64,000 nt of DNA, taken from positions 372,001 through 436,000 of the forward strand of contig NZ_JAIQXE010000003.1 of the NCBI RefSeq assembly GCF_020076305.1, in the 5' to 3' direction. The notes under the pieces were generated by a model. That model was given only the letters and a program-made list of their open reading frames with translations. It was not told the origin of the DNA and searched no databases. Source of the DNA: Flavihumibacter profundi (lineage in GTDB: Bacteria > Bacteroidota > Bacteroidia > Chitinophagales > Chitinophagaceae). Made by a program: the position numbers and the translations under genes. Positions 42,004 through 51,681 of the stretch are shown here, piece after piece (position 1 is the first letter of the stretch; each line of letters starts with the position of its first letter).

Positions 42004-43443
42004 ATGGCTTCTGCGCCTCCAAAGTTGTGCTGTTCTGCCCTTGTGCTATGTATGCTTGTGCTGTTTAGCAGCCTGATGGAAGGGTGCGCGAATATCATCC
42101 CGCCACTTGGCGGACCAAGAGATACCCTGCCACCGGTACTCATTTCAGTTGTACCGCGTGATTCCGTTAAAAACTTCACCGGCCAAAAAATAGTGTTCAA
42201 CTTTGATGAATATGTAACACTCGACCAGATCCAGGAAAACCTTCTGGTTAGTCCGACCCCGAAAATCAATCCAATAGTGGAGTCGCATCTCCGCACTGTA
42301 ACTGTCCGGATAAAAGATACCCTGGAACCAAATACAACTTATGTTATCAATTTCGGTAAAGCGATCAGGGATGTTAACGAGAACAACCCACTAAAGAATT
42401 TCAGGTACATTTTTACTACGGGCACTTACCTTGATTCCATGGAACTGCCCGGGAAAGTGATTCTCGCAGAAAACGGTAAAACAGATAGTACGCTGATTGT
42501 TGTGCTGCATAAAAATCTTGATGATTCCGCAATTGTTAATGACCGTCCGAGGTATTATACCCATGTAGATAAAGAAGGCAAATTCAATTTCACTAACCTG
42601 GCGCCTGGCACTTATGCGATCTACGCTTTAAAAAGTGAAGGAGGTGGAAGATCCTATATGTCTCCAAGCCAGTTATTCGCGTTCGCAGACAAACCTGTTG
42701 TACTGAACGGATCACAGGAACCCATTATACTTTATGCTTACGCTGAACCTGCTGAAATCAAAAAACCAAAAGGCAAAACTACCCCTACACAGCCTGCCAC
42801 CAAAAAGAAATCTGCTGAGGAGGAGAAACAAGATAAGCGCTTAAAATATTCCTTAAACATGCAGGGTGGCCAGCAAGACATATTGCAACCCCTTATTATC
42901 ACTTTTGCTGCACCGTTAAAAGAATTCGATTCCACTAAATTCAGGTTCACCAATAATAAATTTGAAAACATTACAAATTACCAGTTGGAAAAAGACAGCA
43001 CGAATACCATTTTTAAACTCAGGTACAACTGGCCGCTGGAACAGGAATTCAATATTATTGCTGAAAAAGGCATGGCTTCCGACAGTACTGGAAAATCACT
43101 AACAAAAAATGATACCATTCATTTTCGCACCATGAAAGACAGCGATTATGGCAGCCTTAAACTGCGGTTCTCCAATATTGACACCTCGCGAAAGCCGGTT
43201 TTGCTGTTGGTCCAGGCAGAAAAAATCATGTATAGCTATCCAATAAAAGGGCGTGAATTATTCATCAAGCGGTTCAGGCCCGCGGAATTTGAATTACAGG
43301 TGCTCTATGATGAAAATGGTAATGGCCATTGGGATCATGGCAGTTTCTTTGGTACCAGGCGCCAGCCGGAAAAAGTACAGGCCATTGCCAAAAAGCTGAA
43401 CATCAAAGCCAACTGGGATAACGAAGTGGATATTACCTTGTAA
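42004..43443 (+). CDS. lipoprotein with SbsA-type Ig-like domain
   Basis: 479 residues with a lipobox (LLFSSLMEGCANI). The mature start IIPPLGGPRDTLPPVLISVVPRDSVKNFTGQKIVFNFDEYVTL is the bacterial Ig-like (SbsA N-terminal, PF13205) domain, conserved in Bacteroidota. A middle carboxypeptidase-like beta domain follows (GKFNFTNLAPGTYAIYALK), then a Pro/Lys linker (about 257-282) and a second Ig-like part. It is probably a periplasmic or surface structural lipoprotein. It ends ten bases before recR, and the recR promoter element overlaps its stop codon. Confidence 0.85.
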   Translation: MASAPPKLCCSALVLCMLVLFSSLMEGCANIIPPLGGPRDTLPPVLISVVPRDSVKNFTGQKIVFNFDEYVTLDQIQENLLVSPTPKINPIVESHLRTVTVRIKDTLEPNTTYVINFGKAIRDVNENNPLKNFRYIFTTGTYLDSMELPGKVILAENGKTDSTLIVVLHKNLDDSAIVNDRPRYYTHVDKEGKFNFTNLAPGTYAIYALKSEGGGRSYMSPSQLFAFADKPVVLNGSQEPIILYAYAEPAEIKKPKGKTTPTQPATKKKSAEEEKQDKRLKYSLNMQGGQQDILQPLIITFAAPLKEFDSTKFRFTNNKFENITNYQLEKDSTNTIFKLRYNWPLEQEFNIIAEKGMASDSTGKSLTKNDTIHFRTMKDSDYGSLKLRFSNIDTSRKPVLLLVQAEKIMYSYPIKGRELFIKRFRPAEFELQVLYDENGNGHWDHGSFFGTRRQPEKVQAIAKKLNIKANWDNEVDITL

Positions 43444-43448
43444 CTTTG
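43441..43448 (+). promoter_or_regulatory. -7 promoter element of recR overlapping a stop codon
   Basis: TAACTTTG matches TAnnTTTG; its first three bases are the TAA of the preceding gene. It ends five bases before the recR ATG, so a transcript from it would be leaderless or nearly so. Confidence 0.4.
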
Positions 43449-43452
43449 CAGT

Positions 43453-44067
43453 ATGCAACTACCATCGGCCTTATTGGAACAGGCGGTTAATGAATTCAGT
43501 AAATTGCCCGGCATTGGAAAAAAAACAGCACTTCGGCTGGTACTTCATTTGCTGAAACAGGATCCCGAAAAAGTGCAGGCTTTCACCAGCGCAGTTACCC
43601 GCGTTCGCACAGAAACACATTTATGCCAGCGTTGCTTCAATATTTCGGATACCCTGCTGTGCACCATTTGCGCTAATCCCATGCGAAAGCAGGACATAAT
43701 ATGCGTAGTTGAAAGTATCCGGGATGTAATTGCTATTGAAAGCACACAGCAATTCAATGGAACCTATCATATTCTCGGCGGTATCATTTCACCACTTGAC
43801 GGTATCGGTCCCGATCAACTCTATATCGACCCGCTGCTCAAGCGCGCCAAAGAAGAGGAAACAACTGAAATCATCTTTGCCCTTAACCCCACAATACAGG
43901 GCGATACTACTATTTATTATATCCAGAAAAAATTACAACCGTCAGCCATAAAAATCACCACCATTGCCCGGGGAATTTCCTTTGGCGGAGAACTTGAATA
44001 TGCCGATGAAATGACCCTCGCCCGAAGCCTCCAGCACCGAATGCCCGTTGAGCAGTTACGTGTTTAA
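43453..44067 (+). CDS. recR: recombination protein RecR
   Basis: 204 residues, normal length. A helix-hairpin-helix ([20 protein letters not shown]) is followed by a C4 zinc finger ([17 protein letters not shown]), a Toprim domain ([31 protein letters not shown]) and a C-terminal Walker-like [18 protein letters not shown]. RecR works with RecO (and RecF) to load RecA at gaps. Cytosolic. It may be read from its own promoter or by read-through. Confidence 0.96.
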   Translation: MQLPSALLEQAVNEFSKLPGIGKKTALRLVLHLLKQDPEKVQAFTSAVTRVRTETHLCQRCFNISDTLLCTICANPMRKQDIICVVESIRDVIAIESTQQFNGTYHILGGIISPLDGIGPDQLYIDPLLKRAKEEETTEIIFALNPTIQGDTTIYYIQKKLQPSAIKITTIARGISFGGELEYADEMTLARSLQHRMPVEQLRV

Positions 44068-44112
44068 GGACCCCATACCCCTGGTTATGCTATTCACTAT
44101 TCACTTTCTTCG

Positions 44113-44120
44113 TATCTTTG
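44113..44120 (+). promoter_or_regulatory. -7 promoter element of the metH operon
   Basis: TATCTTTG matches TAnnTTTG, 172 bases before the metH start. It is preceded by two ATTCACT copies (44092-44105). Confidence 0.45.
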
Positions 44121-44292
44121 CGCCTGCACAGGCGGATTTATTTATTGTTCGGCCTGTCGCCCGCCTTTACCAGCGGGTAAACTGAACTAATAAATGCCTC
44201 CGGAATTTCCTTCTTGATTTCCCCCGCGTTTATTAAGTTCAACAAGATTGTGAGCCACTGGTTCACCAGTTGATTATTTAAAATGTAAGCAC
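44121..44292 (+). other. structured leader of the metH operon
   Basis: The predicted 5' leader holds three hairpins: CGCCTG/CAGGCG with a 2-base centre (44121-44134), CCCGC/GCGGG (about 44160-44176) and ACTGGT/ACCAGT (44257-44270), the last 22 bases before the ATG. I looked for cobalamin and SAM riboswitch core motifs and did not find them. It could be a translation or attenuation control of unknown type. Confidence 0.4.
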
Positions 44293-45309
44293 ATGACCGA
44301 CCTCAAAAAAGCATTGCAGGAAAGGATACTTGTCTTAGATGGCGCAATGGGTACCATGATACAGCGGCATCGGCTCTCAGAAGCTGATTATCGCGGCGAA
44401 AGATTCAAGGACTGGCCCTCGGACGTGAAAGGGAATAATGACCTGCTTTGCCTTACCCAACCAGCCATCATTGAAAGTATACACCGCGAATATCTATCTG
44501 CCGGCTCGGACATCATCGAAACCAATACTTTCAATGCGCAGCGCGTGAGCCTGGCCGATTACCACATGGAATCACTGGCCTATGAAATCAATTTCGAAGC
44601 AGCAAAAATTGCAAAAAAAGCGGCCGCAGAATTCACCGCTCAAACACCAGGCAAGCCACGCTTTGTTGCCGGCGCTATTGGTCCCATGAATAAAACACTG
44701 AGCCTTTCCCCAGATGTCAATAACCCGGGGTTCCGCGGGCTATTATGGGATGAAGCAGTGGCAGCCTACTATGAACAGGTGAGTGGCCTTGTGGATGGTG
44801 GTGCAGACCTGCTGCTGATAGAAACTATTTTTGATACCCTTAATGCCAAAGCGGCAATTTTTGCCATTAAGAAATACTTCCAGGATACAAAAAAACCGGA
44901 ACTGCCGATTATGATCAGCGGAACTATAACTGACGCGTCGGGGAGAACTTTAAGCGGACAAACGCTGGAAGCTTTTTATATATCCCTTATGCATGCCAAG
45001 CCATTAAGCATCGGGCTGAACTGCGCACTTGGTGCAGCAGACATGCGTAGCCATATAGAGGAACTTAGCCATATCGCATCATGCTATACTTCAGCATATC
45101 CAAATGCCGGGCTTCCTAATACCATGGGAGAATATGATGAACAACCCGAGCAAACCGCCCACTTCCTGGAAGACTGGGCCCGCGAAGGATTTGTGAATAT
45201 TGTAGGCGGATGCTGCGGCACCACCCCGGACCATATCCGCCATATCGCCGAACACGTTAAACAATTCAAACCAAGGCAACTTCCCGTTGTTGAAACTGCC
45301 ATTGCATAA
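44293..45309 (+). CDS. metH: methionine synthase, homocysteine-binding part (split MetH)
   Basis: 338 residues equal to the N-terminal homocysteine S-methyltransferase barrel of cobalamin-dependent MetH. Motifs: [12 protein letters not shown] at the start, [12 protein letters not shown], and the zinc ligands Cys in GLNCALG (about residue 244) and [11 protein letters not shown] (about 307-308). It moves the methyl group to homocysteine, with cobalamin carried on the partner protein. The stop TAA overlaps the next ATG by one base (TAATG), so the two halves are translationally coupled. The split falls exactly at a domain border. Confidence 0.93.
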   Translation: MTDLKKALQERILVLDGAMGTMIQRHRLSEADYRGERFKDWPSDVKGNNDLLCLTQPAIIESIHREYLSAGSDIIETNTFNAQRVSLADYHMESLAYEINFEAAKIAKKAAAEFTAQTPGKPRFVAGAIGPMNKTLSLSPDVNNPGFRGLLWDEAVAAYYEQVSGLVDGGADLLLIETIFDTLNAKAAIFAIKKYFQDTKKPELPIMISGTITDASGRTLSGQTLEAFYISLMHAKPLSIGLNCALGAADMRSHIEELSHIASCYTSAYPNAGLPNTMGEYDEQPEQTAHFLEDWAREGFVNIVGGCCGTTPDHIRHIAEHVKQFKPRQLPVVETAIA

Positions 45310-48002
45310 TGAACAGCATTAAACCATACCTGCGTTTAGCCGGACTTGAACCTTTAGTCGTTCGTCCGGAAACAAATTTTGTAAATATCGGAGAGCGAAC
45401 CAATGTTACCGGATCAAAAATGTTTGCGCGGCTGATCCGCGAAAATAAATACGAAGAGGCATTATCAGTAGCCCGCCAGCAAGTGGAAAACGGCGCACAG
45501 GTCATCGACGTAAATATGGATGATGCCCTGCTCGACGGCGTACATGCCATGACGACCTTCCTGAACCTGGTGCAAAGCGAACCCGATATAGCCCGCATTC
45601 CTATAATGATCGATTCATCGAAGTTCGAAATCATTGAAGCCGGATTAAAATGTGTCCAGGGAAAATGCATCGTTAACTCAATCTCCATGAAAGAAGGAGA
45701 AGAGAAATTTATCCGGGAGGCCAATATCTGCAGGCTTTTCGGGGCAGCAGTGGTCGTTATGGCTTTCGATGAAAAGGGTCAGGCAGATACCCTGGAAAGG
45801 AAAGTGGAAATCTGCACAAGGGCATATAAGATCCTGACCGAAAAAGTCGGGTTCGATCCTCAGGACATCATTTTCGACCCCAATATTTTTGCTATAGCTA
45901 CCGGGCTGGAAGAACATAATAATTACGCCGTTGATTTCATCGAGGCAACACGCATCATTAAACGAAATATGCCGCTGGCAAAAGTAAGCGGGGGTGTGAG
46001 CAACCTTTCCTTCTCGTTCCGTGGCAATGATCATGTCCGTGAAGCAATGCACAGCGTATTCCTGTTTCATGCCATTAAAGCTGGTATGGATATGGGTATT
46101 GTCAATGCCGGCCAGCTGGTAGTATATGATGAAATTGAACCCGCACTTCGTGAGCTTTGTGAAGATGTGATCTTGAACCGCAACAACGATAATAATGAAG
46201 CCACCGAAAAGCTGATCAATTTCGCAGAAACCGTTAAAGCAAAAGGCAAAGAGATTATTAAAGATGAAGCCTGGCGAAAGGATACAGTGGAAGCAAGACT
46301 CACTCATTCCCTCATCAACGGCATCACTGATTACATTGATATCGATACTGAAGAAGCGCGGCTGAAGTATCCACGCCCCCTGGATGTTATCGAAGGCCCG
46401 CTGATGGATGGCATGAATGTAGTGGGCGACCTGTTTGGTGCAGGGAAAATGTTTTTACCGCAAGTGGTAAAAAGTGCCCGGGTAATGAAGAAAAGTGTAG
46501 CCTGGCTATTCCCTTTCATTGAAGAAGAAAAGAAAAACAATCCATTAGCCAAACAGGGAAGTGCGGCAAAAATTTTACTGGCTACCGTAAAAGGTGATGT
46601 GCATGATATTGGCAAAAATATTGTTGGCGTGGTGCTGGGGTGTAATGGTTATGATATTATTGACCTCGGTGTAATGGTTCCTGCCGATAAAATCCTGGAT
46701 ACTGCCATCAAAGAAAAAGTAGACATTATTGGATTAAGCGGATTAATAACACCATCCCTCGACGAAATGGTGCATATTGCCCATGAAATGAAAAGGCGGG
46801 GCATGGTGTTGCCGCTATTGATAGGGGGAGCGACAACCAGCCGCATGCATACCGCAGTTAAGATTGCACCACAATACGACCATGGTGTTGTGCATGTGCT
46901 TGATGCTTCAAGGAGCGTAACCGTTGCCGGATCTTTACTAAATGAAGAAAGCAAGAAAAAATTCCTGCAGGATACCGGCAGTGAATATGAAAAATTGCGG
47001 GATGATTTCCAGCGTAAAAGAACCATCAAACAGTATATCGATTTTAATGCGGCACAGAAAAACAAAGTCCAGATTAACTGGGCTGATTACAATCCTGTCG
47101 TTCCAGGTTTCACCGGTACAAAAGCATTTGATGCCGCAGACCTGGATTTGATATCACGATATATTGACTGGGGACCATTTTTCATTGCATGGGAATTAGG
47201 TGGCAGGTTCCCGCAACTGCTGGAAGATGAAGTTATAGGGAAGGAAGCAACAAAACTTTTTGAAGATGCAAAAAGCCTGTTGCACAAAATCATAAAAGAA
47301 AAATGGCTTACCGCGAAAGGTGTGGTTGGCTTCTGGCCTGCGAATACAGATGGTGCAGATACAATAGTTGTGAAACGGGGAGATTCAGTTGTGAAACTCG
47401 AAGCCATCAGGCAGCAAATCAAAAAAGCACCGGGGCAACCCAATTTTTCACTGGCCGATTTTATTGCTCCTGCAGACACCGGGAAGCCTGATTTTATCGG
47501 TGCTTTTTCTGTTACCATAGATGGTATTGAAGAACATATTAAAAGGTTCCAGGACAATCACGACGATTACAATAAAATTATGCTGCAGGCCCTGGCCGAC
47601 CGGCTCGCGGAGGCTTTTGCAGAATGGTTGCATGAACAGGTCCGTAAGGAATTCTGGGGGTATGCAAAAGATGAGCATTTAAATACCGAAGGACTCATCA
47701 GGGAAGAATATACCGGTATAAGGCCTGCTCCTGGTTACCCGGCCTGTCCCGACCATACTGAGAAAATTAAACTTTTTGATTTGCTGGGCGGAGAAAAAAG
47801 TACTGGCATCCACCTAACGGAATCACTGGCCATGTACCCGGCATCTTCAGTTTGCGGCTGGTATTTTGCGCATCCCCAAAGCCAGTATTTTGGTGTAGGG
47901 AAAATTAAGCCCGACCAACTGGAAGATTATGCACAACGCAAGCAAATGCCTTTGGAAGAAGTCACCCGCTGGCTAAGGCCAATACTTGAAGACGAAGCGT
48001 AA
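45309..48002 (+). CDS. metH: methionine synthase, pterin/B12/activation part (split MetH)
   Basis: 897 residues: a methyl-tetrahydrofolate pterin-binding barrel (about 15-280; [21 protein letters not shown]-type [11 protein letters not shown]), the B12 cap (about 320-410), the B12-binding Rossmann domain (about 415-560; [27 protein letters not shown], where His is the cobalt ligand) and the AdoMet-dependent reactivation domain (about 580-897; [22 protein letters not shown]). Together with the previous gene it equals a full MetH (338 + 897 residues). All key motifs are intact, so this is a stable gene split, not decay. Confidence 0.95.
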   Translation: MNSIKPYLRLAGLEPLVVRPETNFVNIGERTNVTGSKMFARLIRENKYEEALSVARQQVENGAQVIDVNMDDALLDGVHAMTTFLNLVQSEPDIARIPIMIDSSKFEIIEAGLKCVQGKCIVNSISMKEGEEKFIREANICRLFGAAVVVMAFDEKGQADTLERKVEICTRAYKILTEKVGFDPQDIIFDPNIFAIATGLEEHNNYAVDFIEATRIIKRNMPLAKVSGGVSNLSFSFRGNDHVREAMHSVFLFHAIKAGMDMGIVNAGQLVVYDEIEPALRELCEDVILNRNNDNNEATEKLINFAETVKAKGKEIIKDEAWRKDTVEARLTHSLINGITDYIDIDTEEARLKYPRPLDVIEGPLMDGMNVVGDLFGAGKMFLPQVVKSARVMKKSVAWLFPFIEEEKKNNPLAKQGSAAKILLATVKGDVHDIGKNIVGVVLGCNGYDIIDLGVMVPADKILDTAIKEKVDIIGLSGLITPSLDEMVHIAHEMKRRGMVLPLLIGGATTSRMHTAVKIAPQYDHGVVHVLDASRSVTVAGSLLNEESKKKFLQDTGSEYEKLRDDFQRKRTIKQYIDFNAAQKNKVQINWADYNPVVPGFTGTKAFDAADLDLISRYIDWGPFFIAWELGGRFPQLLEDEVIGKEATKLFEDAKSLLHKIIKEKWLTAKGVVGFWPANTDGADTIVVKRGDSVVKLEAIRQQIKKAPGQPNFSLADFIAPADTGKPDFIGAFSVTIDGIEEHIKRFQDNHDDYNKIMLQALADRLAEAFAEWLHEQVRKEFWGYAKDEHLNTEGLIREEYTGIRPAPGYPACPDHTEKIKLFDLLGGEKSTGIHLTESLAMYPASSVCGWYFAHPQSQYFGVGKIKPDQLEDYAQRKQMPLEEVTRWLRPILEDEA

Positions 48003-48022
48003 AGGATAAATATAATTTCACC

Positions 48023-48349
48023 ATGAACTGGTTATTACTAATCATTGCCGGTTTGTTTGAAGTTGGCTTTGCCACCTGCTTAGGTAAAGCAAAAGAAACA
48101 GCCGGCACATTGTCCACTTTATGGATGGGCGGATTTTTTATCTGCCTTACTTTAAGTATGTACCTGCTGTACAAAGCGACCCAAACGTTACCCATTGGCA
48201 CGGCTTATGCGGTCTGGACGGGCGTTGGCGCGATTGGTACTGTCGTGGTGGGGATATTGGTTTTTAAAGAACCCGCCGACTTCTGGCGGCTATTTTTTTT
48301 AACGACCCTTGTTGCATCTATAGTCGGTTTGAAATTTGTTAGCTCATAA
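48023..48349 (+). CDS. SMR-family exporter, SugE/Gdx type
   Basis: 108 residues, four TM helices. The essential membrane Glu is in LIIAGLFEVGFATCLG (Glu13), and the SugE-like helix AYAVWTGVGAIGTVVVGILVF is present. SugE/Gdx members export guanidinium with protons; other SMR proteins export quaternary cations. I saw no guanidine riboswitch in front of it; it lies 20 bases after metH and may be read from that operon. The 3' end overlaps the convergent CPBP gene by six bases. Confidence 0.9.
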   Translation: MNWLLLIIAGLFEVGFATCLGKAKETAGTLSTLWMGGFFICLTLSMYLLYKATQTLPIGTAYAVWTGVGAIGTVVVGILVFKEPADFWRLFFLTTLVASIVGLKFVSS

Positions 48350-49114
48350 TAAACCAAGCTCATGCAATTCCAGGTAACAGGTAGTTGCATTGAAGAAAAA
48401 ATGTACAATGATACCGTACCAGATTGTCTGTGTCCTTTGACGAAGCCAGCCCAGGAACAAGGCAAATGGAAGTAACCAAACAAAGGAGATTATACTCATG
48501 TGGATGATGGCAAACAAAAGGGCGGTCATTACTACAGCCTGGCGGCCATGCATTATTTTTAATAACCCTGCCTGGATCACCCCGCGATAAGCCAGTTCTT
48601 CTGAAAATGCCGGAAAAAAAGCAATCAGCAGGAACATGGAAATTTTGGGAAAAGGCAATTCCCGGAAAGAGGCAAAATAATAGAGATCGCGGTCAAACAC
48701 ACTCCGGTTGATCCATTTTACACCATAGTTTACCACAATCGCACTGATCACTGCCACTGTAATAACCGATGCCAGCCTCCACCAGGAAAAGCGATTCCAG
48801 GCAAGCAATGGCCTGACCAGTTCCCGCATCCTGTAAGCATAAAATATAGCACAGGCAAATAGAAAAACATCAACAATTATTAGTCCGGTTAAGGTCTCTC
48901 CTGCCGGTGGCCAAAAATTAAAAATGAGGCAAACAATTAAATTTATACTGAAAAAAGTAACTACCAGGCCACGGTATCTTTCATATGCGCCCTCCCACTC
49001 CTCTGAGGGAACAGTTGGGCTTCCGCACTGGTAGCAAACCACCGCATCGGGTTCCATGCGGCTACCGCATGATGAACAGGTATCGGGAGCCTGTATGTCT
49101 GTTTCGCTGGCCAT
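48344..49114 (-). CDS. CPBP-family membrane protease with N-terminal zinc ribbon
   Basis: 256 residues. A short zinc ribbon (CSSCGSRMEPDAVVCYQCG, two CxxC pairs) is followed by about seven TM helices. The CPBP (Rce1-like, Abi) active-site motifs are in order: SEELAYRG (Glu-Glu...Arg), FAIIHMS (His) and IIVHFFFNAT (His/Asn). It probably cleaves a prenylated or other membrane peptide; some relatives protect against bacteriocins. The zinc-ribbon fusion is an extra. The start at 49114 follows the LOG gene by 26 bases, so they may be co-transcribed. Confidence 0.9.
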   Translation of the reverse strand: MASETDIQAPDTCSSCGSRMEPDAVVCYQCGSPTVPSEEWEGAYERYRGLVVTFFSINLIVCLIFNFWPPAGETLTGLIIVDVFLFACAIFYAYRMRELVRPLLAWNRFSWWRLASVITVAVISAIVVNYGVKWINRSVFDRDLYYFASFRELPFPKISMFLLIAFFPAFSEELAYRGVIQAGLLKIMHGRQAVVMTALLFAIIHMSIISFVWLLPFALFLGWLRQRTQTIWYGIIVHFFFNATTCYLELHELGLL

Positions 49115-49140
49115 TTTTAAATTCAGCTCAAGATAAAGGA

Positions 49141-49872
49141 TTATTTTCTCTCGAATAACCACCACCGCTTTTTACGGGGCTTAACCTCATAATTCGATTT
49201 AATATACTTACTGATATGCTCCATGGCTTCATCAATACTGTCTGTCAGCAACACCAGGTTGATATCTTCCCAACTGATAGTTTTTTGTTCGGCCATAAAT
49301 TTCAGGTAATCAAGAACCGGCTGATAATACGCTTTTCCCATCAGCACAATTGGGAACCGGGTAATCGTGTGGGTTTGCACAAGGGTTAATGTCTCATAAA
49401 ATTCATCCATGGTACCTACACCGCCAGGCATTATAATAAATGCATAGGAATATTTAACCAGCAATACTTTTCTTACGAAAAAATGCTCAAATGTTATTGA
49501 AGTGGTTACATATGGATTGAGTTTCTGTTCATAGGGCAACTGAATATTACAGCCGATAGACCTCCCGCCATGCTCAAATGCCCCGCGATTGGCAGCTTCC
49601 ATGATGCCGGGCCCACCACCGGTCATGGTATTGAACCCAAGTGCGGCAATTCGTTTGCCACATTCACGGGCCATTACATAATAAGGATGGTCTTCAGAAA
49701 ATCGCGCGGAGCCAAACACAGTGATAGATGGACCAAGAAAGTGAAGGGTCCTGAAACCTTTAATAAACTGCCTGAAAACGCGGAATGCGAAAAGTAATTC
49801 ATAACTACGGTCCTTGGGGCCTTCCAGGTAAATTTGCGCCTTCGGGGGAATTATTGGTTTATGCTGAACCAT
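49141..49872 (-). CDS. LOG-family protein (TIGR00730 type)
   Basis: 243 residues with a Rossmann-like fold and both LOG motifs: GGGPGIMEAANRGAFE and MPGGVGTMDEFYE. Family members are nucleotide 5'-monophosphate phosphoribohydrolases that make cytokinin-type bases or recycle nucleotides. Cytosolic. I start at 49872 (MVQHKPIIPPKAQIYLEG), which leaves about 50 bases to the divergent exodeoxyribonuclease gene. It is likely co-transcribed with the CPBP gene. Confidence 0.92.
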   Translation of the reverse strand: MVQHKPIIPPKAQIYLEGPKDRSYELLFAFRVFRQFIKGFRTLHFLGPSITVFGSARFSEDHPYYVMARECGKRIAALGFNTMTGGGPGIMEAANRGAFEHGGRSIGCNIQLPYEQKLNPYVTTSITFEHFFVRKVLLVKYSYAFIIMPGGVGTMDEFYETLTLVQTHTITRFPIVLMGKAYYQPVLDYLKFMAEQKTISWEDINLVLLTDSIDEAMEHISKYIKSNYEVKPRKKRWWLFERK

Positions 49873-49923
49873 TTCAATAATTTTGGTAAAACTGAGAATC
49901 AATTTAATTAAATGAAACGGGTT

Positions 49924-50691
49924 ATGCGAATTATATCTTACAATGTTAACGGCATAAGGGCTGCGATGAATAAAGGATTGATAGACTGGCTGAAAACAGA
50001 CCCCGCAGATATTATTTGCCTGCAGGAAACCAAAGCGCATCGCGATAATGTAGATTACAAATCGATCCAGGCACTTGGTTTTGATGATTATTGGTATTCT
50101 GCAGAAAAAAAGGGCTATAGTGGTGTTGCCATATTCAGCAAAATAAAATCAGACAATGTAGAATTCGGGAACGGGTTCATGAAAAGTGATGCAGAAGGCC
50201 GCGTCATCAGGGCAGATTATGGAGATATTACCCTAATCAACGCTTATTTTCCTTCAGGAACATCAGGTGATGAGCGGCAGGAGTATAAATACCAGTGGCT
50301 GGAAGAATTTTTCGGGTACACGGAACTGTTAAGAAAAAAAAGACCAAAACTGATTGTCTGTGGCGACTATAATATAGCCCATCGCGAAATTGATATCCAT
50401 GATCCCAAAGGCAATAAAAAATCTTCCGGATTCCTGCCGGAAGAAAGAGCCTGGATGGACAAGTTTCTGGAGCATGACTGGGTAGACAGTTTCCGGCAAT
50501 TCCACCCGGAACCACACCGCTACAGTTGGTGGAGCCAGCGATTTCCAGGCGTACGCCTTAACAATAAAGGCTGGCGTATCGATTACATTAATGTCACAAA
50601 AGCGCTGCAACCGCAATTACTGGATGCTGACATTTACCCCGATGTAAAGCATAGCGACCATTGCCCTGTTTACCTGAAATTAAAATATTAA
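49924..50691 (+). CDS. xth: exodeoxyribonuclease III
   Basis: 255 residues of the EEP nuclease fold: RIISYNVNGIRAA at the start, LQETKAH (metal Glu), CGDYNIAH (Asp/Asn), and SDHCPV (catalytic Asp-His). It is an AP endonuclease and 3' exonuclease in base-excision repair. Starts at 49912 and 49924 are both open; homologues begin M(K/R)IISYN, so I use 49924. It is divergent from LOG and followed closely by DUF4286. Confidence 0.95.
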   Translation: MRIISYNVNGIRAAMNKGLIDWLKTDPADIICLQETKAHRDNVDYKSIQALGFDDYWYSAEKKGYSGVAIFSKIKSDNVEFGNGFMKSDAEGRVIRADYGDITLINAYFPSGTSGDERQEYKYQWLEEFFGYTELLRKKRPKLIVCGDYNIAHREIDIHDPKGNKKSSGFLPEERAWMDKFLEHDWVDSFRQFHPEPHRYSWWSQRFPGVRLNNKGWRIDYINVTKALQPQLLDADIYPDVKHSDHCPVYLKLKY

Positions 50692-50700
50692 TATCCCGGT

Positions 50701-51006
50701 ATGTTTATTTATAATGTTACCCTGAAAATAGACTGGTCCATCATGGAAGACTGGTTAAAATGGATGAAAGACGAACATATGCCTGAAGTTTTGTCCACGG
50801 GCTGCTTCGAAAACAGCCGTTTACTAAGGTTAATAGAAGTGGATGAAACAGATGGCCCCACTTTTGCTGCACAGTATACAGCAAAGACCCGGGAAGCCTA
50901 TAACCGGTATATTACGCAGTATGCAGAAATACTCCGGAAAAAAAGCTTTGAAAAATGGGGAAACCGGTTCATTGCCTTCCGTTCAGTTATGGAACTTGTG
51001 CACTAA
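50701..51006 (+). CDS. DUF4286 family protein
   Basis: 101 residues, cytosolic, with a ferredoxin-like/dimeric alpha-beta pattern (FIYNVTLKIDWSIMEDWLKWMKDEHMPEVLSTGCFENSRLLRL) and the family's C-terminal WGNRFIAFRSVMEL. A Bacteroidota-wide family without known function, structurally like small stress or heme-type dimeric barrels. It starts nine bases after exodeoxyribonuclease III, so they are co-transcribed. The 294 bases that follow hold only the HU promoter and two copies of GGGCATTTCAG (about 51079 and 51119). Confidence 0.88.
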   Translation: MFIYNVTLKIDWSIMEDWLKWMKDEHMPEVLSTGCFENSRLLRLIEVDETDGPTFAAQYTAKTREAYNRYITQYAEILRKKSFEKWGNRFIAFRSVMELVH

Positions 51007-51241
51007 TTGTGGATAATAAAAATCTGCAGAAAACATTATTGTGTATATTACCTACCTTCAGCTGTAATGCAGTACTGGTGGGCATTTCAGGATAAATTTA
51101 ATGAAACCCTTTACTGTAGGGCATTTCAGGGTTTCAGATTCCCGTAATATCAAATTTAAATATTTTATTTTTCTTCTATAATGCTTATTTGGTGCGGGTT
51201 CCAGCCACTAAAAACAGTCTTCGAAAAAAAACAAAAAAAAA

Positions 51242-51271
51242 TTTGTTGGAATTAAAAACCGTCTATATTTG
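51242..51271 (+). promoter_or_regulatory. full Bacteroidota promoter of the HU gene
   Basis: TTTG (51242-51245), an 18-base spacer and TATATTTG (51264-51271) match the -33/-7 consensus almost exactly. It predicts a leader of about 23 bases before the ATG at 51301. An A-rich tract lies just upstream. Confidence 0.75.
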
Positions 51272-51300
51272 TTCTGCTTAAAATTCTAAAATTTTCCACT

Positions 51301-51570
51301 ATGAACAAAGCTGAATTAATCGCTAAAATTGCCGATGACGCAGGCATTACAAAAACCCAGGCAAACGAATCTTTGGATTCTTTCATCGAGGCAGTTACCA
51401 AAACCCTGAAAGGTGGTGGTAAAGTTACCCTGGTTGGTTTCGGTACTTTCTCTGTTTCTAAAAGAGCAGCTCGTAATGGTCGCAACCCACAAACTGGTGC
51501 TGTGATCAAAATCAAGGCTAAGAAAGTTGCCCGTTTCAAGGCAGGTAAAGAACTGTCTTCAAAATTATAA
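51301..51570 (+). CDS. HU family DNA-binding protein
   Basis: 89 residues, standard HU length. [36 protein letters not shown] is the helical dimer part, and [45 protein letters not shown] contains the DNA-binding arm with the Gly-Arg-Asn-Pro tip. It bends and compacts DNA. It is monocistronic with a strong promoter and terminator, so high expression is expected. Confidence 0.96.
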   Translation: MNKAELIAKIADDAGITKTQANESLDSFIEAVTKTLKGGGKVTLVGFGTFSVSKRAARNGRNPQTGAVIKIKAKKVARFKAGKELSSKL

Positions 51571-51595
51571 CACTGCGCCACCACAGCATTAAAGT

Positions 51596-51643
51596 GGGAG
51601 AAGAAGGGTGAGTTTACCACTTAGCCTTCTTCTCCCCTTTTTT
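51596..51643 (+). terminator. intrinsic terminator of the HU gene
   Basis: A 12-bp perfect stem (GGGAGAAGAAGG/CCTTCTTCTCCC) with a 17-base loop, followed by C and six T. Confidence 0.9.
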
Positions 51644-51646
51644 ATG

Positions 51647-51654
51647 TATTTTTG
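51647..51654 (+). promoter_or_regulatory. -7 promoter element of the THX gene
   Basis: TATTTTTG matches TAnnTTTG, 27 bases before the ATG at 51682, directly after the HU terminator T-run. Confidence 0.55.
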
Positions 51655-51681
51655 CGCCCTAAACAACTAAAAAACCAGATC

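Noticed and set aside
44121-44292. Cobalamin or SAM riboswitch before metH
   Set aside because: A GAGCCACTG stretch recalls part of a B12 element, but the core B12 box and the other conserved blocks are absent.
45300-45315. metH gene break as a frameshift pseudogene
   Set aside because: The break is at a domain border, the second gene begins with a proper ATG and both halves keep all catalytic motifs.
45678-46307. Minus-strand open frame inside metH
   Set aside because: Antisense to the conserved pterin-binding domain of MetH.
48003-48022. Guanidine riboswitch before the SugE-type gene
   Set aside because: Only 20 bases separate it from metH, and no guanidine aptamer motif is present.
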